The notes beneath the pieces were generated by a model. That model saw only the letters and a list, made by a program, of their open reading frames with translations. It did not search any database and was not told the origin of the DNA. From positions 65,693,312 through 65,757,311 of the forward strand of contig CM057826.1 in NCBI GenBank assembly GCA_030068075.1: DNA of 64,000 nt, in the 5' to 3' direction. Position 1 is the first letter of the stretch; the number at the start of each line of letters is the position of its first letter. The stretch comes from Paguma larvata. Its lineage: Eukaryota; Chordata; Mammalia; Carnivora; Viverridae. Position numbers and translations under genes: made by a program. This document shows positions 25,996-36,345 of this stretch, in pieces.

Positions 25996-26718
25996 CACAG
26001 TGCAATTTTTAAATCAAGGAGACATTAAGACAGACACAAGATAAACCCTAAATGAGACCTGCATCAGACACTTTTTTCTCCCACTCCATCATCTTTCACC
26101 TTCTCTTCTGCCACTTTCTATTCCTCTTTTTACTCAAGAAATAGAAATAAAGAGAAGGGTAGGAGCTTATAACAAAACAGAGCAGGGTCAGGAAGCAAAG
26201 GAGAAACCATGTTGGAGGCAAAGAATTTGAGTAGATTTTAGAGAAAGAAAAAGAATTTTGAGGTGTACTTACTATTGTAAGTTAAGCCTCTGGCAAATTT
26301 AGATGTTGAAATTAAATTCATATATTCCATTTTACTGCATTTCATTTTTGACACATAAAGAGGGGGAGAAGGCAGAGGGGTGGGGGTGGGCTCGCAGACC
26401 ACAGGGAGTGTGGCAGAGAGAGGGGTGGAGAGGGAAAGGTAAGGTTGTTGTGGTCAAGAGGCAAAATAGGAAGGAAACTTCATGCATGGAAAAGTCCTAC
26501 ACCCAACCCACAACCCTCATCACTGTTTTGATCTTGTAAGTAATTCTTCCCTGCCTCTCCTATCTCCCAGCTTAGCGGATTTGCTTAAAGTTACAGCCAA
26601 GCCCTGCTCAATATATTCCCCTCTCCCACACCTTCCCGCCTCACTCCCAGCCCACACCACACACAGTGGAAAAGCAGTTTCGAGATCTCTCGGCTTCCCC
26701 TCACACTGCCCAAGCTGC
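25996..26718 (+). repeat. Left arm of a large, nearly perfect inverted repeat
   Basis: This arm is the reverse complement of 27538-28261. Positions pair so that left plus right equals 54256 or 54257 throughout, meaning only isolated 1-2 base gaps near the ends. By eye I find only a few mismatches between 26011 and 26700 (for example C/T in 'gagacctgc' and near 26696). Homology continues outward with much more divergence (25560-25680 against 28266-28370) once the two SINEs are removed. I see no known transposon in it. The arm contains open frames of up to 92 codons that are mirrored in the other arm, but nothing marks them as genes. Confidence 0.9.
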
Positions 26719-27537
26719 ACACTGATCACTTCTAGCTTACTACTTTTTAAAGATTTTTGAATTATATTAAAAATAGGGGTTCATACTATATACTAAATTC
26801 AACTCAGTTTTTAGTTCACCGGCCCAAATCCCTATGTGTTTCAATTGTAATTCTTCCCTCAAGCATAAATAATTCCTCTTCTTTTAACAAATCTGTGCAG
26901 CCAGTCTGCAGCTCCTAAGCTTTAGATATTCTCTGATACCATTTTTTAAATCTCCTGAGCCATGAATGGTCCCTGGCAGCTCTCTGGCAAGGAACTGTTT
27001 TAGTTTCTGACAATCTATGGATAGCTGAAACTACACAGATCAAAGTAAGAATATGGGACATCCTCAGTTATCCCCGCAAATCCTCAGGGGAAACATGTGT
27101 TCTATCCTGAGTAACCATGATAGATTAGTGGGTTTTATCTCGCTGAGAATGATGGTAAAGAGGGCCATACACATTGGGGGAAAACTCCAAATACATTTTG
27201 ACACTTAGATCTATTCATCTGCCTTATGGTAGTTTAAGTAGACTTTCTAATTCTCTGCACAGTACGAGACATTCATTACTAAAAATTTTCTGTGGACTGA
27301 AATACCAAGAAGGAACCTTTTCTATTTATACAAGGGGCTTGGACCCTTTCTTTAAGGAGTCAGGCTGACAGCATATGATTTTATAACCATGAACGGCAAT
27401 CAGTAGAGAATGTGTCAAAAGCACAAAGTGAGTCATCTTATTTTCCTTTGTATCAAAACGTCACAGATTTGAAGACATTAGAAGTCATCTGCTCGATTAT
27501 GGTGAACAGATCCTGTAGTGGGCTGGAAATATTCATT
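26719..27537. other. Spacer (loop) of the inverted repeat
   Basis: About 820 bp of unique-looking, AT-rich DNA separates the arms. No repeat family, ORF of note or RNA gene is seen. Its right end (27407-27530) has a diverged direct copy at 28368-28490. Confidence 0.6.
27407..27530 (+). repeat. Direct repeat, copy A
   Basis: Blocks gaatgtgtcaa, gtcatcttattttcctttgt and agaagtcatctgct recur in the same order and orientation at 28368-28490, with substitutions and small gaps. The copies are about 960 bp apart and bracket the right arm. Confidence 0.75.
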
Positions 27538-28261
27538 TGCAGCTTGGGCCTGTGAGGGGGAGCCGAGAGATCTCGAAACTGCTTTTCCACTGTGTGTGGT
27601 GTGGGCTGGGAGTGAGGCGGGAAGGTGTGGGAGAGGGGAATATATTGAGCAGGGCTTGGCTGTAACTTTAAGCAAATCCGCTAAGCTGGGAGATAGGAGA
27701 GGCAGGGAAGAATTACTTACAAGATCAAAACAGTGATGAGGGTTGTGGGTTGGGTGTAGGACTTTTCCATGCATGAAGTTTCCTTCCTATTTTGCCTCTT
27801 GACCACAACAACCTTACCTTTCCCTCTCCACCCCTCTCTCTGCCACACTCCCTGTGGTCTGCGAGCCCACCCCCACCCCTCTGCCTTCTCCCCCTCTTTA
27901 TGTGTCAAAAATGAAATGCAGTAAAATGGAATATATGAATTTAATTTCAACATCTAAATTTGCCAGAGGCTTAACTTACAATAGTAAGTACACCTCAAAA
28001 TTCTTTTTCTTTCTCTAAAATCTACTCAAATTCTTTGCCTCCAACATGGTTTCTCCTTTGCTTCCTGACCCTGCTCTGTTTTGTTATAAGCTCCTACCCT
28101 TCTCTTTATTTCTATTTCTTGAGTAAAAAGAGGAATAGAAAGTGGCAGAAGAGAAGGTGAAAGATGATGGAGTGGGAGAAAAAAGTGTCTGATGCAGATC
28201 TCATTTAGGGTTTATCTTGTGTCTGTCTTAATGTCTCCTTGATTTAAAAAACTGCACTGTG
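27538..28261 (-). repeat. Right arm of the large inverted repeat
   Basis: This is the reverse complement of 25996-26718. Unlike the left side, its outer edge runs directly into flanking DNA without SINEs. The match is far higher inside the arm than in the flanking homologous DNA. Confidence 0.9.
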
Positions 28262-28367
28262 AATGATGTGTTTAATTATTTCAGGAGCGATGTAGGTATA
28301 TGATCCCTAAGGCTCAATTTGGGGGGAAGTTTTCTGAAAATAATATAAACTGAGTACAAACTGAAGT

Positions 28368-28490
28368 TCAGAATGTGTCAAGAGAACAAGGTGAAGTCAT
28401 CTTATTTTTCTTTCTGTCAAAACAATGCAGAATTAAAACACATTGGAAGTCATCTGCTAGGTTATAGGGAGAAGTTCCTATAGTATGATT
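28368..28490 (+). repeat. Direct repeat, copy B
   Basis: This is the diverged partner of 27407-27530, containing gaatgtgtcaagagaac, gtcatcttatttttctttct and ggaagtcatctgct. Confidence 0.75.
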
Positions 28491-28499
28491 AAGCTGTAT

Positions 28500-29530
28500 T
28501 CTGGCAACGATTCCCTTCTTCTTCTGGTCATAGGCATCTGAATTTTCTTTTGCAAAATTACCTCTGCTTCACTGTCTGTAGGTTTGTTGAGACTGTCAGT
28601 CAAGGTACACTGTCCTCCTTCCCTTAGAGACAAGCGTCATTCACTCCAGACCACCTGGACATCTGAACTTTGGGTCTTGAGTTAATGGATAGAAGAATAA
28701 AAGCCAAAAAAAACTTTTGAAGATGTTACGTGTCATCAGCAATGTGTTAATAAAACTGTCATTCACTCCTGCCATCCAACTTCTGTGAGCCGTTATCTGT
28801 TTCCATCTTGCTGGGTCTGGTTCTCTTCAGTTCTCTCACTGACTGTGGTGCCATCCCATATCCTTCTAATAAATTTCCTTTAATTAAATTATGCAAGGTT
28901 ATATTGTTTGCACCAAAGAAAACCACTCCTACAAATGTGACAAGTTAGTGAGATGTTGGATGACTTTAAGACTAATCAGCTACTCCATAATACGCCTCTG
29001 CTTTCCTAAGAATACAAATATTTATTTTAGTATTTAGATAAAAGTTCTGAAAAAGCTGTTTAAGTAGAAGTTGATACTTTGGGGGACTGCAACAAGATGT
29101 GAAAAATTTAGTCAGGAAGCAATCTCAAGCAGCAACAGCAATCTTCTATGTGGAGAAAATGATGGATCAGTAAGGCAAGTGCTTGAGTTCCTAAATCCAG
29201 AAGGGTCTAGAGTTGGAATCGCAAACTGCAGTATCCGCAGAGACGGATCAAGGATGCAAATGGGGGAGTCATCTGTGATACTCACACTTCCACAAAGAGA
29301 TAAAATAGTCCATTTTTATTATCAACTTCTTTACCTCTTTTCATTCCCTACCTCTGATGGAGACGTGCCGAAAGACAGAGTGCTTGACTCTAAGGAAAAC
29401 ATCAGTGCCAGTGCAATGACGAACGGCAACTGAAACTCACCCTCCTTTTCAGAGAAACAACAGGATTATAAGGATTCAGACACTGGAGAACATTGCCTTT
29501 CACAAGCTCTTTAGCTCTTTTCTTTTTTTA
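28500..29530. other. Non-coding DNA, possibly an old LTR-like relic
   Basis: The segment 28540-28930 has a texture like an old mammalian LTR, including 'tccttctaataaatttcc' and 'tatattgtttgcaccaaag', but I cannot name it. At 29071-29433 a 120-codon open frame on the plus strand uses a non-ATG start and shows no motif or splice sites; I do not call it a gene. Confidence 0.3.
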
Positions 29531-29760
29531 AAAATTTTTTTGATGTTTATTTATTTTTTTTTTTTGAGAGAGAGAGAGGGAGAGACTCAGAGTGCAAGCA
29601 GGGGTGGGGCACAGAGAGAGGGAGACACAGAATATGAAGCAGGCCCCAGGCTCTGAGCTGTCACCACAGAGCTGGTCACAGGGCTCGAACTCACAGACTG
29701 GAAGATCATGACCTGAGCCAAAGTCGGACGCCTAACTGACTGAGCCACCCAGGTGTCCCG
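29531..29760 (-). mobile_element. Feline-type SINE, minus strand
   Basis: Reading minus from 29760, ggacacctgggtggctcagt starts the tRNA head. 'gagttcgagccctg', a long CT-rich tract and a tail of A and AAATAAA type (T-rich at 29531-29565) follow. A clean target-site duplication was not found. Confidence 0.9.
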
Positions 29761-30002
29761 CCTTGTCTCTTTTCAATTGCTGCTTTTCAGGAAGGCTAGC
29801 TGAGTAGTGCTAGATATTCTTATTTTTTTAAGTGGTCAAAAATATTGATGTGTACCTGAAATATACAACAATATGTTTATTACATATTGGTGACCAGTTT
29901 GATTTAAAATATATGGGTGCATTTTATTCTCAATCTATACTAGAAGCTGGCTATGATAATTTGTATAGATTTGAGACATATAAAACACATATTCAGAGAT
30001 TT

Positions 30003-33000
30003 TTGGGGAATGTGGCATAATAGGAGAACCCTAAGCTCACCTCATCCTATAGATACAACCAGATAACACCCACACCCATGTAAATAACTCAGAAAATGAC
30101 CCAAAGACTGGCAAAATAGACTCTTCATAGCTACATATAGAAGTTGCCACATCGAAGAGGGTTGGAGGAGTAGAGAGATGGTGAGGAACCAAACAGACTC
30201 ATAGAACTTTCCATAGGAGAGAGGGATGCCTTGGGCACAGAGAAATGAACCCTCACACCAAGCAGCCCAAGCATAGGGAACCCACAAGGAAGAGAAATTA
30301 CCATAACATTTGGCTTTGAAAACAAGAAGGACATAATTCTGCAAGTTCTTACAATCAGCAGGGCTTAACACCTGGATGTTTAAACTGTAGAGGGTTTGGC
30401 TCTGGGAGAGCCAGGAGGGTGAGAGGAAATTGAGTCTCTGTCCTTAAAGAGAGGATAACAAACAGCTTTGCTGAGATACAGCACAGAAGCAGCAGTTTGA
30501 AAAATGCCTGGAGAATATGGGAGGGAGATTTGTTTGCTAATCTCAGAGTGTGTGCTGGAGTGGCAGGGATCTTTGGGAAACTTCTCCAGGAACAAAGGAG
30601 CTGGCAGGCACCAATGCTCTGACTTGCCCCAGCCTAGATATACAGACACCAGAGGGAACGAGTCCAGAACAACTCCCTCCACCCAACTTGCTAACAGTGC
30701 ACCACTGCGTTCTCCTGTGAACATACCCCTCCATCCAAGCTCCACTTCTTCTCCCATAGCAGACTCGTGCAAACTGCAAACACTGCATGCCTCCCCACAT
30801 GTCCTGATGCATATCCACACTCTCTAACCTGGCAAGGCTCAGCAGGAGTTTTGGAGGTTACAGGTCCCTTCCAGCGGGACCTTGCTGCACTGCATGCTTG
30901 CCCCCATGTCCTCCTTTGGACACACCCTCAACACTGTGGTAGTTTTCTAAAGCAGTTGCAGGTCTCCTCCCACAGTGGGTCTACTCACATCTTGCTAACA
31001 TCATGTGCCTTAGCCTCATCTTTTACTGTGGACTTGCCCTCTCCAATATGCCCTTGGTCAGAGTCCATCCAAAGAGGTGCCACAAGCCTGGCAGGGTGGA
31101 AGCACCCCTTATAGGGATCAGTACCAGCCAAAATGACTCCTACCCCAGGAAGAGGGGAAAAAAACACAAAAAACAGTCCAACTGTAGCCCCAGCCGTGAG
31201 TTGGGGGCATACATTGGGTCTGACTACAAGCCATGCCCAATAACAAAAGCTTCTTAGAGGACAACACAGGGAAAACAGCCTACAGTTTGATGCTACCACA
31301 TCTCTGGCAAATGTGTGGTTTGATTCAACTCGAGCCCAAAGCAATCCCAGACTGGCCCACTAACAACATGGGAATCAAATTCTGCCCACAAGAGACAAAG
31401 AGAGCCATCACAGATGACTGGATAAAAGGCAAAAGCAGCTCAGCCACAAAGGCAGGTGTATACCCCACACATAGAAGACATCCCTGAAGTGCCAGGTTCT
31501 GGGGAATAGGGGACATTGCACTACAGGGCAATAAAGGACCTCTTCTTCATAAGGCCACTACTTTCAAGAGAAGGAGATGTAAATGGCATTCCCAACACAC
31601 AGAAACAGACACACAGAGTTAAAAAATGAGGATAGAGAGGAATATATCTCACATAAAAAAAAAAGGACAAAATCATGGCAAGAGACCAAAACACAACAGA
31701 GATAAGTAACATGCCTGATAGAAAATTAAAATTAATGATCAAAAAGATACTCACTGGACTTGAAAGACCAGACAGCCTCAGTGAGACCCTTTACAAAGAC
31801 ATAAAAAATGTGAAAAAAAACAAAAAAACAAAAAACAATCAGAGCTGAACTCAATAAGTGAATTAAAAATGCACTAGATGGAAGAAGTAGAAGGCTAGAA
31901 GAAGTAAAAGACCAAATCAGTAATCTGGATGACAAAGTAACAGAAAGCAATCAAGCTGTACAGGAGAGAGAAAAAATATGCAAAATAAGAATAGATAGAA
32001 AACTCAGCAAAACCACCAAGAGTAGTAATATTTGCATTATAGGGATCCCAGAAGAAGGAGAGAGAGAAAAGGGTACAGAAAATGTATCTGAAGAAATAAT
32101 AGTTAAAAATGTCTTGAATCTAGGGAAGGACACAAATTCTGTGCCAAGAGACATAGAAATTCCATTAAAAAACAACCCAAGGAGACTCACACCAAGACAT
32201 GCAGTAATCAAAATGGCAAAGTGTAGTGATAAACGGAATTTTAAAAGCAGCACAAGGAGAAAAAAAGTTACATAGAAGGGAAACCCCATAAGCCTATCAG
32301 CTGATTTTTCAGCAGAAATTTTACAAGCCAGAAGGTACTGGCATAATATGTTCAAAATGCTGAAAGGGAAAAATCTGCAGCCAAGAATACCCTATCCAGC
32401 AAGGCTATCATTCAGAAAAGGAGGAGAGATAAAGAGTTTCCCAGACAAACAAAAGTCAAAGAAATTCATCATCACTAAACCAACTCCTATGAGAAATGTT
32501 ACAAGGGACTTTCTGAGTGGAAAGGAAAGATCATAAATAACAGTAAGAAAATCAGGAAGCATAAAAGCAATAAAATTAAGCTATCTTTAAAAATAAGTCA
32601 AGAAACTCACAAAATAAAAGAATTTAAATTATGACACCAAATACCTAAAATGGGAGTAGGGGGAATAAGAATGGATTAAAACTTATGTGACCATCCACTT
32701 AATGTAGACTGCTAGAAGTAGATGTTACATACAAACCTAATGGTAACCACAAACCAAAAACCAATGATAGATATGGAAAAAATAAAGTGAAAGAAATCCA
32801 AGTATACCACTAAAGAAAGCCAACTTATGAGAGAAGAGAGCAAGGGAAGAAAGGAACACAGAAAAACTACAAAATGACCACAAAACAAGTAACAAAATGG
32901 CAATCATACATATCAACAATTACTTTGAATGTAAATGGACTAAATGTTCCGATCAAAAGACGCAGGGTAAAGGAATGGATAAAAAAGCAAGCCTCATTCA

Positions 33001-33185
33001 TATGCTGTCTACAAGAGACTCATTTCAGACCTAAAGAGGTGCAGTTGAAAGTGAGGGGAGATGGAGAAACATTTATTATGCAAATTAATGTGAAAAGAAA
33101 GCTAGGATAGCAATATTTATATTGGATAAAAAAGACGCTAAAACAAAGATGGGAACAAGAGAGAAAGACAGAAACTATATAATTA
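30003..33185 (+). mobile_element. Old carnivore L1 (copy 2): 5'UTR, ORF1 and start of ORF2
   Basis: It starts near 'gagaaccctaagctcacctc' and follows copy 1 (13752 onward) block for block: 5'UTR, an ORF1 remnant at about 31711-32530 (IPYPARLSFRKGGEIKSFPD near its end) and the ORF2 start (ITTLNVNGLNVPIKRRRVKEW, then CCLQETHFRP) to about 33185. There the sequence breaks and jumps to L1 3'-end sequence. Many stops make it inactive. Confidence 0.85.
31711..32530 (+). pseudogene. Decayed L1 ORF1 of copy 2
   Basis: It begins with the 'atgcctgatagaaa' start also seen in copy 1 (MPDRE...). The coiled-coil part, 'cattatagggatcccagaag' core and C-terminal domain follow in different frames. The longest clean piece is the C-terminal end at 32348-32536. 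Confidence 0.7.
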
Positions 33186-33189
33186 CAAA

Positions 33190-33955
33190 GGTGACAATCA
33201 ACAACACAGGAAGCAACATGTGTTGGCAAGGAATGTGGAGAAAAGAGAACCTTCTTGCACTGTTAGTAGGAATCCAAACTGATGTAGCCACTGTGGAAAA
33301 CAGTATGGAGTTTCCTCAAAAAGTGAAAAACAGAAATACTCTATGATCCAGCAATTGTACTACTAGAAATTTACCCAAAGAATACAAAAATACTAATTCA
33401 AAGGGATACATGCACCCTTATGTTTATGGCAGCATTATTTATAATAGCCAAATTATGGGAACATTCAAGTGTCCATAGACTGATGAATGAATGACATATA
33501 TATATATAATATCATATATATATATATATATATCATATATAATATATATAATATCATATATCTCAAGCCATAAGAGAGAATGAAGTTTTGCCATTTGCAG
33601 CAACATGAATAGGGCTAGAGAGTATTATGCTAGATGAAATAAGATGGTCAGAGAAAGGGGAATACCTGATGATGTCACTCATATGCAGAATTTAAGAAAC
33701 AAAACAAACAAGCAAAGGGAAAAAAAGAGGGGGGTGGCAAACCAAGAAACAGACGTCATTATAGAGAACAAACTGAGGGGAGGTGAGTGGGGGATGAGTT
33801 AAATAGGTGAGGGGAATTAAGGAGTGCACTTGTTGTGATGAGCCCGGGGTGTTGCGTGGAAGTGTTGAAGTGTTGAATCACTACATTGTATGCCTGAAAC
33901 TAATATAACACTTTATGTTAACAATTAGAATTAAAATAAAAACTTAAAAAAATAC
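33190..33955 (+). mobile_element. L1 3' end fragment within the composite
   Basis: It starts at ORF2 sequence near the zinc-knuckle region ('ggcaaggaatgtggagaaaa', cf. 19650 in copy 1) and ends with the L1 3'UTR blocks 'gttgaatcactacattgtat' and 'cctgaaactaatataacac' and a short A-rich tail. It lies between two L1 pieces in the same orientation. It is either a nested insertion or the 3' end of copy 2 after an internal deletion. Confidence 0.75.
33497..33562 (+). repeat. (TA)n-rich microsatellite
   Basis: An alternating TA tract with repeated 'atatcatatat' lies inside the L1 fragment. Confidence 0.9.
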
Positions 33956-34292
33956 ATGGTGACAAATGAAAATGAAAACACAATGGTCCAAAATCTTTGG
34001 GATGCAGCAAAAGCAGTTCTAAGAAGGAAGTTTATAGCAATACCGACTTACCTCAAGAAGCAAGAAAAAATATCAAATAAACAACCTCAGCTTACCTAAG
34101 GGAGCTAGAGAAAGAAGAACAAACAAAACCCAAAGCAGTAGAAGGAAGGAAATAATAAAGAGTAGAGCAGAAATAAACAATATAGAAACTAAAATAATAA
34201 TACAACAGATGAATGAAATCAGGAGCTGGTTCACTGAAAAAAATCAACAAAATGATAAAACTTTTGCCAGATTCATAAAAAAGAAGAAGAAA

Positions 34293-34835
34293 GAGATGGA
34301 GATGGAGATGGAGATGGAGATGGAGATGGAGATGATGGGGATGGAGATGATGGGGATGGAGATGATGGAGATGGAGATGGAGATGATGGAGATGGAGATG
34401 GAGATGATGGAGATGGAGATGGAGATGATGGAGATGGAGATGATGGAGATGGAGATGATGGAGATGATGGAGATGGAGATGGAGATGATGGAGATGGAGA
34501 TGATGGAGATGGAGATGATGGAGATGGAGATGGAGATGATGGAGATGGAGATGATGGAGATGGAGATGGAGATGGAGATGATGGAGATGGAGATGGAGAT
34601 GATGGAGATGGAGATGATGGAGATGATGGAGATGATGGAGATGGAGATGATGGAGATGATGGAGATGGAGATGATGGAGATGGAGATGGAGATGATGGAG
34701 ATGATGGAGATGGAGATGGAGATGGAGATGATGGAGATGGAGATGGAGATGATGGAGATGGAGATGATGGAGATGGAGATGGAGATGGAGATGGAGGTGG
34801 AGATGGAGGTGGAGATGGAGGTGGAGATGGAGAAG
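34293..34835 (+). repeat. GAT/GGA trinucleotide-unit tandem array (about 540 bp)
   Basis: The array consists only of GAT and GGA triplets arranged as GATGGA and GATGATGGA units, with a few GGG and GGT variants at the edges. It arose in a GA-rich spot of L1 ORF2: copy 1 has only 'aaataagagagagagaaccc' at the same place. The strict three-base phase leaves long stop-free frames (Met/Glu on plus, Ile/Ser on minus) that are by-products, not genes. Confidence 0.95.
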
Positions 34836-35906
34836 GAGGGAAAGAGAGGACTCAAATAAACCAAGTCAGAAATGAAAGAGGAGAAATAACAAATGACATC
34901 AAAGAAATAAAAGGATTACAGGAGAATATTATGAAAAATTATATGCCAACAAACTGGACAACCTGAAAGAAACAGATAAGTTCCTAGAAACATATCACCT
35001 TGCAAAACTGAATGAGGAAAAAATAGAAAATTTGAACAGACTGATTACCAGCAATGAAGTTGAATCGATAATAATAATAAAAAAAAAAACTCTGAACAAA
35101 CAAAACTGACACCAGATGGCTTTGCAGATGAATTCTATAAACTTTTAAAGAAGAGCTAATACCTATTCTTCTCAAACTGTTTCAAAATAATAGGAAAAAA
35201 GGAAAGGTTCTAAATTAATCCCATGAGGCAAGCATTATGCTGACACCAAAACCAAAGACATTAATTAAACAGATATACAGGCCAGTATCTCTGAAGAACA
35301 TAGATGCAAAAATCTTCAACAACAAAATATTAGCAAACCAAATCCACCAATGTATTAAAAAAATCATTCGTCATGATCACATGGGATTTATTTCTGGGAT
35401 GCAAGGTGGTTCAAAATTCACAAACCAATCAATATGTCACATCATATCAACAAAACAAAGGATAAAACCATATAAATGTTTCACCAGATGCAGAAAAAGC
35501 ATTTACCAAAGTACAACATCCACTTATACCCTCAAGGTATATACTTGAGCATAATAAAGGCCATATATGAAAAACCCAAAGCTAATATCACACTCAAGGG
35601 TGAAAGACTGAGGTCTTTTCCCCTAAACACAATGAGATATCATCTCACATATGTTGGAATGGCTAACATCAAGAAACAACAAGTGTTGGTGAGGATATGG
35701 AGAAAATGGAACCCTCATGTATTTTTGGTGGGAATACAAACTGGTACAGCCATTGTGGAAAACAGTATGGAGTTTCCTCAAAAAATTATAAACAGAATTA
35801 CCATATGATCCAATAATCCTACTGCTGGGTTTTTACACAAAGAATATGAAAACACCAATTTCAAAGGATCTATGCACCCTTATGTTTAGTGCAGCATTAC
35901 CTGTGC

Positions 35907-35966
35907 TGTGTGTGTGTGTGTGTGTATACACATAGACATACGTGCATACATACATACATACATACA
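35907..35966 (+). repeat. (GT)n then (CATA)n microsatellite
   Basis: About ten GT units are followed by 'gtatacacatag' and then a CATA array (35942-35966), inside the L1 3' region where other L1 copies have the common 'acacacatacaatggaat' stretch. Confidence 0.9.
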
Positions 35967-36345
35967 ATGGAATATTATTCAGCCACAAAAAAGAATGAAA
36001 TCTTCCTATTTGCAACAACATGGATGGATCTAGAGAACATAATACTAAGTGAGATAAGTCAGTCAGAGAAAGACAATTAGCATATGATTTCACTCATAAA
36101 TGGAACTTAAGAAACAAGACAAAAACAGATTCTTAACTATAGAGAACTACTGGTTACCAGAGGGGAAGGGAGTGGGGATATGGATGAAATAGGTAAAGGG
36201 CATTAACAGTACAATCATCATAATGAGCATTGAGTAATGTATAGAATTGGTGAATTACTATATTGTTACACCTAAAATTAAGATAACACTGTAAGTCAAT
36301 TATACTGGAATTTTAAAAATAAAAATAAACAGTAAGATATAATTA

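Larger units (their letters stand above)
33956..36345 (+). mobile_element. Old carnivore L1 (copy 3): middle and end of ORF2 plus 3'UTR, internally deleted
   Basis: It begins mid-ORF2 ('tacatggtgacaaatgaaaa', equal to 17110 in copy 1) and runs through the reverse-transcriptase region to about 35617. It then jumps to the 3' cysteine-rich part ('aatgagatatcatctcacat', near 19590 in copy 1), a deletion of roughly 1.3 kb. It ends in an A-rich tail near 36345. It carries the GAT/GGA array and a (GT)n tract. Its ORF is destroyed. Confidence 0.8.

Noticed and set aside
26303..27953. Identical 78-codon proteins on opposite strands
   Set aside because: They follow automatically from the inverted repeat. 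Composition and context do not support coding, and the frames continue into unlike sequence at the arm ends.
29071..29433. 120-codon plus-strand frame
   Set aside because: Starts at a non-ATG codon, has no recognisable motif and lies in probable old repeat DNA.
34209..34864. Frames of 216 codons (plus) and 206 codons (minus) made of Met/Glu or Ile/Ser repeats
   Set aside because: They are translations of the GAT/GGA tandem array within a dead L1. No promoter, splice or conservation evidence supports a gene.
35907..35966. GT/CATA array as a possible regulatory Z-DNA element
   Set aside because: It sits in a dead L1 3' end and is an ordinary microsatellite.
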